Of a stretch of 5,684 nucleotides of DNA, positions 1 through 5,000 are shown piece after piece. Where the stretch lies: the NCBI GenBank assembly GCA_017615375.1, contig JAGAAH010000105.1, positions 1-5,684 on the forward strand, written 5' to 3'. Numbering within the stretch: position 1 is the first letter of the stretch; the number at the start of each line of letters is the position of its first letter. A model generated the notes under the pieces. The model did no database searches. It saw nothing but the letters and a program-made list of their open reading frames with translations, and was not told the origin of the DNA. The position numbers were made by a program, and so were the translations under genes. The stretch comes from Lachnospiraceae bacterium (GTDB taxonomy: Bacteria; Bacillota; Clostridia; Lachnospirales; Lachnospiraceae).

Positions 1-213
1 CAGGGCTTCATCGATAAGGGATATAGGTTATACGGAGATTCTAAGACCAATCAACAATTTCTCATAATGGAGAAAACAAAGATCGAGGAGCTTAAGAAAT
101 CCGTTTCTTTCGCGGCTTGGGAGGAAGTTGACAGTGGACACAAAATTGTCAGATTTGCTACAAGCTTTGCTACAAAGGAATCCGACGTGGATGAGCTTTT
201 AAAGCTTCTCTAA
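1..213 (+). CDS. C-terminal end of a threonine aldolase-like PLP lyase (partial)
   Basis: The reading frame is open from base 1 to a TAA at 211-213 and gives 70 residues; the start is outside the window. The piece looks like the small C-terminal domain of the low-specificity L-threonine aldolase / beta-eliminating lyase family: a GYRLYGDSKTNQQF stretch (residues 7-20 of the piece), then a helix, a WEEVD turn, and a final RFATSFATKESDVDELLKLL segment, which resembles the family's 'R..TSWAT.e.DVD' ending. Family members are cytoplasmic, PLP-dependent, and cleave L-threonine or allo-threonine to glycine and acetaldehyde. The PLP lysine and the catalytic core are not in view, so the substrate cannot be judged. 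It is on the same strand as the flagellar genes but is separated from them by a terminator and a new promoter, so it is probably unrelated in function. Another fold-type I PLP enzyme is the main alternative. Confidence 0.75.
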   Translation, partial: QGFIDKGYRLYGDSKTNQQFLIMEKTKIEELKKSVSFAAWEEVDSGHKIVRFATSFATKESDVDELLKLL

Positions 214-223
214 AATGCAGTAA

Positions 224-266
224 ATATAAGCTGTTGACGCATATTTGTCGGCAGCTTATTTTTTTT
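224..266 (+). terminator. Intrinsic terminator after the aldolase-like gene
   Basis: The arm ATAAGCTGTTGAC (226-238) pairs with GTCGGCAGCTTAT (247-259) over 13 bp, including two G-U pairs near the loop. The loop is GCATATTT, and a run of eight T (259-266) follows directly. Flanking A residues at 222-225 can pair with the T run. The hairpin starts 12 nt after the upstream stop codon and ends 10 nt before the sigma-28 -35 box, so it should insulate the flagellar operon from read-through. Confidence 0.9.
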
Positions 267-276
267 AAAATTATGC

Positions 277-304
277 TAAAGTTTTCTTAAGGCACGGCCG
301 ACAT
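277..304 (+). promoter_or_regulatory. Sigma-28 (FliA/SigD) type promoter of the flgM operon
   Basis: TAAAGTTT (277-284) matches the sigma-28 -35 consensus, and GCCGACAT (297-304) closely matches the -10 consensus GCCGATAA/GCCGATAT. The gap from TAAA to GCCG is 16 nt, one more than the usual 15 but within the known range. Transcription would start near 310-313, giving a leader of about 55 nt before the flgM start. A sigma-28 promoter in front of flgM fits the known feedback loop in which FlgM inhibits the factor that transcribes it. No other promoter was seen in the operon. Confidence 0.85.
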
Positions 305-319
305 ATTATATAGAAATCT

Positions 320-340
320 ATGAACGAAGGATTTGTTCAT
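320..340 (+). promoter_or_regulatory. Leader hairpin with GGA loop, candidate CsrA site 1
   Basis: ATGAACGAA (320-328) pairs with TTTGTTCAT (332-340) over 9 bp with one G-U pair, leaving a three-base loop GGA (329-331) in the context AAGGA. CsrA dimers prefer ANGGA shown in a hairpin loop. The hairpin lies inside the predicted flgM leader, 25 nt (GGA to GGA) upstream of the second GGA in the Shine-Dalgarno sequence, a spacing that one dimer can bridge. The structure is seen in the sequence; CsrA binding is inference. Confidence 0.55.
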
Positions 341-350
341 GATAATAAAG

Positions 351-357
351 AAAGGAG
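351..357 (+). promoter_or_regulatory. flgM ribosome binding site, candidate CsrA site 2
   Basis: AAAGGAG (351-357) is the flgM Shine-Dalgarno sequence. It decides the start: an ATG at 358 would touch it with no spacer, while the in-frame ATG at 367 has a normal 9-nt gap. Its AAGGA also fits the CsrA core motif, so binding here together with the upstream hairpin would block ribosomes. Confidence 0.7.
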
Positions 358-366
358 ATGCCTAAT

Positions 367-654
367 ATGCGTATTGATTCTTATAACCAGATTAACCAGA
401 TAATGAAGACTGGTAAGGTTTCTAAGGCTAAGAATGCATATGGAACATCGGCAGCAGCATCCTCATCGGATCAGCTTTCGATTTCCCAACTTGGCCGGGA
501 TTATCAAATTGCAAAACAGGCAGTCGCAGGAGCTTCGGATATCAGGGAAGATAGAGTTGCCCAGTTGAAGGAGAGAATAGCTAACGGTAGCTATGATGTG
601 GACACTGAAGATTTTGCAAAGAAGTTATTGGCAAAGTATAGCGCGATTATCTAA
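367..654 (+). CDS. flgM: Anti-sigma-28 factor FlgM
   Basis: A 95-residue protein of normal FlgM length. Known role: it binds and inhibits the flagellar sigma-28 factor in the cytoplasm until hook completion, then is exported through the flagellar type III apparatus, releasing the sigma factor. The N-terminus MRIDSYNQINQI is typical of Firmicutes FlgM. A Ser/Ala-rich flexible stretch (residues 25-38) leads to the SISQLGRDYQIAKQAV helix region, then the conserved sigma-binding C-terminal half with DIREDRV (58-64), LKERIANGSYDV (67-78) and a terminal EDFAKKLL helix. There is no cysteine. I chose the ATG at 367 over the ATG at 358 because of ribosome binding site spacing and the family N-terminus. 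It is the first gene after the sigma-28 promoter and is followed by flgN after 17 nt. Confidence 0.95.
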   Translation: MRIDSYNQINQIMKTGKVSKAKNAYGTSAAASSSDQLSISQLGRDYQIAKQAVAGASDIREDRVAQLKERIANGSYDVDTEDFAKKLLAKYSAII

Positions 655-671
655 GAAAGAGGAATTAAGTA

Positions 672-1184
672 ATGGCTAGTATCATGGATGAGTTTATCTC
701 GGTTCTCGAAGAAGAAAATAAAGCCTATGAAGACCTTGCTTTCATATCGAGAAAGAAGACTGAGACAATCGTCTATGCAAGAGTCGACGAGCTGATGAAG
801 CTTACAGAGCAGGAACAGGAAATCGTCGGTTCGATTATGAATCTCGACAAGAAGCGATTAAAGCTTCGTGAAGAGATGGCGGGAATTTTAAAAGTTCCTG
901 TCGCAAGCCTTACTTTATTAAATATGGCGACCATCCTGGATAAACGGCCGGACGAGAAAGCGAAGATACTTAACCTTCGAGAGAAGATAAGACTTACACT
1001 TATCGAGGTTGCCAAGATCAATAAGGAGAATGAAGCGTTATTGAAACAATCCTTAGAGATGCTCGAATATGATATGAACCTTATACGAAGTACTCGCCAA
1101 GCACCGACAACAGCAAACTACAACAAGAATGCATATAGTACAGACACTATATTGCCGGGCGGCGGTTTTAATGTAACACAATAA
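672..1184 (+). CDS. flgN: Flagellar export chaperone FlgN
   Basis: A 170-residue FlgN-family protein, near the usual 140-170. Known role: a cytoplasmic chaperone that binds the C-terminal helices of FlgK and FlgL and delivers them to the export gate. The sequence is almost all helix: charged and leucine-rich stretches at residues 6-70 and 88-139 should form the long antiparallel coiled coil, with a break around KVPVASLTLLNM (74-85). A less ordered tail carries NYNKNAYSTD (149-158) and ends in GGGFNVTQ, the kind of tail seen in clostridial FlgN proteins. No signal peptide, membrane segment or cysteine is present. The ATG at 672 has AGAGGA (658-663) 8 nt upstream, better placed than the internal ATG at 684. 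Its position between flgM and the flgK genes supports the call. It may serve three clients here: two FlgK proteins and FlgL. Confidence 0.93.
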   Translation: MASIMDEFISVLEEENKAYEDLAFISRKKTETIVYARVDELMKLTEQEQEIVGSIMNLDKKRLKLREEMAGILKVPVASLTLLNMATILDKRPDEKAKILNLREKIRLTLIEVAKINKENEALLKQSLEMLEYDMNLIRSTRQAPTTANYNKNAYSTDTILPGGGFNVTQ

Positions 1185-1196
1185 CGAAACATCCTT

Positions 1197-1231
1197 TCGG
1201 GAGGCGTTGGAGTAATCCGGCGTACTCCCGA
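1197..1231 (+). other. Strong stem-loop in the flgN-flgK1 spacer
   Basis: TCGGGAGGCGTTGG (1197-1210) pairs with CCGGCGTACTCCCGA (1217-1231): 14 base pairs with G-U pairs and one bulged A (1224), and loop AGTAAT. No T run follows, so it is not a standard terminator. A small competing hairpin, CGAAA (1185-1189) with TTTCG (1195-1199), overlaps its left foot. It sits in the longest gap of the operon, just before the flgK1 ribosome binding site. It could be an RNA processing or stability element that sets flgMN against flgKKL levels; that role is inference. Confidence 0.6.
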
Positions 1232-1236
1232 TAGAA

Positions 1237-1256
1237 ATTCTTAAAGAGAGGAAAGG
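1237..1256 (+). promoter_or_regulatory. flgK1 ribosome binding region, similar to that of flgK2
   Basis: ATTCTTAAAGAGAGGA (1237-1252) followed by AAGG (1253-1256) forms a purine-rich Shine-Dalgarno region, with AAAGG ending 8 nt before the ATG at 1265. A GTG at 1256 in the same frame overlaps this purine run, so it is a poor start. The first 16 nt match the flgK2 leader at 3035-3049 except for one missing A, which may be a remnant of duplication. Confidence 0.65.
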
Positions 1257-1264
1257 TGACAACT

Positions 1265-3022
1265 ATGGCAAACGGTTTTGGTAGCTTATATGTTGGTCAG
1301 TCAGGTTTATCCGGTGCACAGAATGCCATTAACGTCACCGCTAATAACCTGTCCAACTTAAATACCCAAGGGTATGTACGTGAACAGGTTCTTTTTACTG
1401 ATAAAGAATATTCCACATTGTCGGAAGCCAAGATGAATCATCTGTATAATCAGTCGATTAACATGAAGCAGTCCGGTCTTGGCGTTACAGTCGGCGATGT
1501 TGTTCATACAAGAGATATTTTCTTAGACACATATTTCCGCTCGGAATCGGGAAGACGTTCTTTCTACGAGACCTGTTACGGAACAACCAATGAGATTCAG
1601 GAACTTTTACAGGAAACCGAAGGCGAGGCTTTCCAGGAAGTACTCGCAGACTTAAACGAATCCATTCAGGAGCTTGTTAAAAACCCGGGTTCATCGGTTA
1701 ACCAGAACCTCGTTGTTCAGAAGGCAACGCTTTTCATTGAAAGATCCGCAGCTTTATATGACAGTCTTAAGGAATATCAGCTTAACTTAAATTCCCAGAT
1801 TGAAGATAAAGTAAAGAGAATCAATGAAATCGGTAAAGCAATTTCCGAGTACAATGACAGAATCAGAACAGTCGAAGCAAACCACGTAGAGACTGCGATG
1901 GAATTAAGAGACCAGAGAGACCTTCTCTTAGACGAACTCGGATCGCTCGCAAGAATCACTTTTAAAGAGCACGAGGACGGCGCGGTAACGGTTAAGCTTG
2001 AAGCACAGGAATTCGTAGACAGATTTACATGTCATCAGATGGCAGTAAGAACCGATACAACAACAGGTTTTGAAACTCCTGTATGGAAAGAGTTATCAGA
2101 CTTTGCAAAAGAAGAATACGTAGATGTATTCGACTTTACGGTAGATATCTCTTCGGAGTTAAATACGGATATCGGCGAACTTAAGGCAATCGTAATGTGC
2201 AGAGGTACAGAAGTTGCAGACTTCAGAGATATAACCGAGAAAAGCGCAAAGGAGTTTGCCAATACAACTCAGCTTTCACCGGTTGAGACAGCAGAAGCAC
2301 AGCTTGACAGTTTAGTAAGAAGTATAACGACAACGTTAAACAATCTCTTCTCTCCTTTAAAGGAAGTAACGATTGATATAGGAACCGAGAGCAAGACGGT
2401 TTACGTATGGGATGAAGAGAACGGAACGGTCGGAGCAGCAGGCGAGAGACCTGCGGCAGAGCTTTTCTCCAGAAGAAGCAGACCGCGTTATACAGAGACC
2501 GTAGATAATTACGGTAAGACCTGGTATGTATACAACGACGAAGAAGTCGGCGAAGATCAGTATGATTTACTTGGTCAGCTTATTCCGAAGGATACGGCAA
2601 CGTTTTATAATATACTTAACTTAGAGGTTAACAAAGCTCTTACGGCGGATGAGACAAGACTTGCAACTTTCCGTCAGAACGGTGAAGTAGATCACACCTT
2701 GGCAGACAGATTATCCAAGGTATTCGATACCGACACATTGGAGCTTTCACCTGAGACACCAAAGTTCTCTTACAAGAACTACTACGACAACATGGTAGGA
2801 TATGTTGCAAGTAACGGTTCGGTATATATGAGTGTTACCAATACACTTACATCTTCGGTTTCTTCCATAGAGAACCAGAGAACGATGGTTATCGGAGTTT
2901 CATCCGATGAAGAATTAAGCAACATGATAAGATTCCAGAGTGCATACAACGCAGCAAGCCGTTTCATCACCACAATCGATGAGATGATTGAGCACATGAT
3001 AATGCAGCTCGGCGGAAGATAG
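1265..3022 (+). CDS. flgK: Flagellar hook-associated protein 1, FlgK paralog 1
   Basis: A 585-residue FlgK-family protein, close to the usual 450-650. Known role: it is exported and forms the first junction ring between hook and filament. The N-terminal rod/hook domain has GLSGAQNAINVTANNLSNLN (about 15-34) and TQGY (34-37), the flagellar axial signature. A helical region holds ELRDQRDLLLDEL (213-225), a FlgK hallmark. The C-terminal axial helix (541-585) has GVSSDEELSNMIRFQSAY and TTIDEMIEHM. The middle is divergent: where FlgK usually has a GG.L..L...RD motif, this protein reads TDIGELKAIVMCRG (301-314). The helix LDSLVRSITTTLNNLF (347-362) follows, then a tyrosine- and acid-rich segment (about 363-480) that I cannot assign. 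Cysteines lie at 104, 256 and 312. I chose the ATG at 1265 over the GTG at 1256. The gene ends in tandem TAG TAA stops, and a second flgK follows after 38 nt. Confidence 0.9.
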   Translation: MANGFGSLYVGQSGLSGAQNAINVTANNLSNLNTQGYVREQVLFTDKEYSTLSEAKMNHLYNQSINMKQSGLGVTVGDVVHTRDIFLDTYFRSESGRRSFYETCYGTTNEIQELLQETEGEAFQEVLADLNESIQELVKNPGSSVNQNLVVQKATLFIERSAALYDSLKEYQLNLNSQIEDKVKRINEIGKAISEYNDRIRTVEANHVETAMELRDQRDLLLDELGSLARITFKEHEDGAVTVKLEAQEFVDRFTCHQMAVRTDTTTGFETPVWKELSDFAKEEYVDVFDFTVDISSELNTDIGELKAIVMCRGTEVADFRDITEKSAKEFANTTQLSPVETAEAQLDSLVRSITTTLNNLFSPLKEVTIDIGTESKTVYVWDEENGTVGAAGERPAAELFSRRSRPRYTETVDNYGKTWYVYNDEEVGEDQYDLLGQLIPKDTATFYNILNLEVNKALTADETRLATFRQNGEVDHTLADRLSKVFDTDTLELSPETPKFSYKNYYDNMVGYVASNGSVYMSVTNTLTSSVSSIENQRTMVIGVSSDEELSNMIRFQSAYNAASRFITTIDEMIEHMIMQLGGR

Positions 3023-3034
3023 TAATAACAGTTC

Positions 3035-3052
3035 ATTCTTAAGAGAGGAGGT
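3035..3052 (+). promoter_or_regulatory. flgK2 ribosome binding region
   Basis: AGGAGGT (3046-3052) is a near-perfect Shine-Dalgarno sequence 8 nt before the ATG at 3061, the strongest-looking in the operon with that of flgL. The preceding ATTCTTAAGAGAGGA (3035-3049) repeats the flgK1 leader with one base missing. Confidence 0.75.
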
Positions 3053-3060
3053 AACGTGAT

Positions 3061-4989
3061 ATGCCTTCACAATTTTTCGGATTAACAATTGCGGGAAGCG
3101 GACTTTCCACATATCAGACAGCAGTTAATACAGCAGCCAACAATATCTCTAACGTAGACACCGAAGGTTACACAAGACAGAGAGCAAACATGCAGTCAAT
3201 GCAGGCAATCCGTGTTGAAGCTAAGTACGGTTCGATGGGTAGCGGTGTTGAAGTTACCGAGATAGAGCAGCTCCGTAACAAGTACTACGACCTTAAGTAC
3301 TGGTCCAATGAAAGCAGACTCGGAGAGCAGTCAACCAAGGCAGATTACTTATCTCAGATAGAGATTAACTTCCTTGATGATGAGAATGTAAAAGGATTTA
3401 CCACTATTTTCAGTGATTATTTTAAAGCAATGGATACAATGAAGACTGATGCATATTCTCTTACAACGAGAAATGCATACATAAGCAAGGGAATGACACT
3501 TTGCGAATACTTCAACAGTATCAACGAACAGCTTTACAGATTGCAGGATGAAGTTAATAACGTTATCGCAACCAAGGTTGACGAGATTAACGGTATTGCA
3601 CAGAAGATTGCAAACTTAACAAAGCAGATTAACATAATAGAACAGCAGCATTCAACCGCAGCAGAGCTTAGAGATCAGAGAAACTTACTTGTAGATCAGT
3701 TATCAAAGCTCGTGCCGGTAGATGTTACAGAGCGACCAATCGTTAACACCAATATGCCGGATGTAGAGACGGGTGCAACAGAGTACCGTGTAAGAATCGA
3801 CGGACAGATGCTTGTTGATACATACGACTTCACCAAATTAATCTGTGTACCTCGTACGACAGAGAATCAGGTTAACGAATGTGACGTTGACGGATTATAC
3901 GATATCTACTGGGCAATTAACCAGTATACCGATGAAGTATCGTCAAGAAAACTCGAAGTAACTTCAAGAACCATGGGCGGTTCATTGAAGGCGCTTTTCG
4001 ACATAAGAGACGGTAACAATAATCAGGCATTCTCCGGAACGATTAAGGAAGTTCCGTTAAGCAAGGCAGTAAGACCTTTCCAGGTAACAATCGCAGATCC
4101 TTCGATTACGGATCCTAAGCAGATTACAATGCCTGAGCACGGAATGATTAAACTTGGCAACAAAGAATTCCGATATGATGAGTATGAGCTTAGAGAAACT
4201 GTTGATGCAACGACAGGTGAGAGCACTTATGAATATGTATTTACATTAACCAAGGATTCCGACGGAGCACCAATCGATGTATACGAGCTTATGCCGCTTA
4301 CAGGTAAGGAAGCAATAATCGGTACCAAGATTGATTACATGGGAATTGCTTATTATCAGCAGCAGATTAGTGAATTCGTTCGTAACTTTGCAATCGAATA
4401 CAACAACATTTCGATGCAGGGTGTAAATGAGAATGGCGAACCGACCAATGCATTCTTCGTTGCCAACGACCTTGCAAACGGCGGTGAGTACGACTATGAT
4501 GCACATCAGGTAACAGAATCAACCGATGCTGACGGAAATACCGTTAAGACATATAAAGGCAGTTATTATTACACCTATCTTAATGCGAAGAACTTTACAG
4601 TTTGTGCCGAAGCTATGAAAGATTCGTCAACAATTGCAACTTCTTCACCAAAAGCATTTAATAATGGTGTCGATTCGTTCGATATAGTAGAAAAGCTCCT
4701 TAATTTAAAAGACGGAGCAAAAATCTTCAGGGGCGGAGTTGCGGGAGACTTCTTACAGTGTCTCCTTTCCGATATCTCTGTAGATACACAGAAAACCAAG
4801 ATATTTACCAATAATTACGAGAACCTGCAGGAAGCGATACTTAATCAGCGAATGAGCGTATCGGCGGTAGACTCGGATGAAGAAGCTCTGGACCTTGTTA
4901 AATTCCAGAACGCATATAACCTCTCATCCAAGATGGTATCCGTATTGCAGGAGATGTATAACCAGTTAATACTTAATACCGGAGCTTAG
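3061..4989 (+). CDS. flgK: Flagellar hook-associated protein 1, FlgK paralog 2
   Basis: A 642-residue FlgK-family protein, somewhat long for the family. It follows the FlgK pattern more closely than its neighbour: N-terminal axial motif NNISNVDTEGYTRQ (27-40), coiled region ending in AELRDQRNLLVDQL (201-214), the canonical MGGSLKALFDIRD (305-317), helix YYQQQISEFVRNFAIEYN (431-448) with the following NGEPTNAFF, and a C-terminal axial segment (600-642) with AVDSDEEALDLVKFQNAYNL and VLQEMYNQLI. Between the RD motif and the 431 helix is an extra segment of about 112 residues rich in alternating polar and hydrophobic residues (318-430), probably a beta-rich surface domain. Cysteines lie at 148, 262, 274, 515 and 567. 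Of the two FlgKs, this is my better candidate for the standard junction protein. The TAG stop overlaps the flgL ribosome binding site, so coupled translation is likely. Confidence 0.92.
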   Translation: MPSQFFGLTIAGSGLSTYQTAVNTAANNISNVDTEGYTRQRANMQSMQAIRVEAKYGSMGSGVEVTEIEQLRNKYYDLKYWSNESRLGEQSTKADYLSQIEINFLDDENVKGFTTIFSDYFKAMDTMKTDAYSLTTRNAYISKGMTLCEYFNSINEQLYRLQDEVNNVIATKVDEINGIAQKIANLTKQINIIEQQHSTAAELRDQRNLLVDQLSKLVPVDVTERPIVNTNMPDVETGATEYRVRIDGQMLVDTYDFTKLICVPRTTENQVNECDVDGLYDIYWAINQYTDEVSSRKLEVTSRTMGGSLKALFDIRDGNNNQAFSGTIKEVPLSKAVRPFQVTIADPSITDPKQITMPEHGMIKLGNKEFRYDEYELRETVDATTGESTYEYVFTLTKDSDGAPIDVYELMPLTGKEAIIGTKIDYMGIAYYQQQISEFVRNFAIEYNNISMQGVNENGEPTNAFFVANDLANGGEYDYDAHQVTESTDADGNTVKTYKGSYYYTYLNAKNFTVCAEAMKDSSTIATSSPKAFNNGVDSFDIVEKLLNLKDGAKIFRGGVAGDFLQCLLSDISVDTQKTKIFTNNYENLQEAILNQRMSVSAVDSDEEALDLVKFQNAYNLSSKMVSVLQEMYNQLILNTGA

Positions 4990-4993
4990 GAGG
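4988..4993 (+). promoter_or_regulatory. flgL ribosome binding site overlapping the flgK2 stop
   Basis: AGGAGG (4988-4993) shares its first two bases with the TAG stop of flgK2 (4987-4989) and lies 7 nt before the ATG at 5001. Ribosomes ending flgK2 would cover this site, which suggests translational coupling. The spacing favours 5001 over the in-frame ATG at 5007 (13 nt). Confidence 0.8.
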
Positions 4994-5000
4994 CGATACT

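Noticed and set aside
282..309. Overlapping sigma-A promoter (TTTTCT, then TATTAT at 304-309)
   Set aside because: The -35 match is weak and the AT-rich run after the sigma-28 -10 box explains the TATTAT by chance.
311..320. Small palindrome TAGA-AA-TCTA in the flgM leader
   Set aside because: Only 4 AT-rich pairs with a two-base loop; too weak to be an operator or a stable hairpin.
358..366. Earlier ATG for flgM at 358
   Set aside because: It touches the AAAGGAG ribosome binding site with no spacer and adds only MPN before the usual MRID start of the family.
1197..1240. Intrinsic terminator between flgN and flgK1
   Set aside because: The stem is strong but the bases after it (TAGAAATTCTT) hold no T run, and ending here would cut off flgK and flgL, which have no other visible promoter.
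1256..1264. GTG start for flgK1 at 1256
   Set aside because: It lies within the purine-rich ribosome binding region; the ATG at 1265 has proper spacing and gives the usual FlgK N-terminus.
2782..3112. Overlapping antisense open frames near the flgK1-flgK2 junction
   Set aside because: They mirror well-supported sense genes, lack convincing ribosome binding sites, and their translations (Cys/Ser/Leu-rich) look like reverse-frame noise.
4768..4774. CCGATAT, resembling a sigma-28 -10 box inside flgK2
   Set aside because: No TAAA-like -35 lies about 15 nt upstream, and it is within coding sequence.
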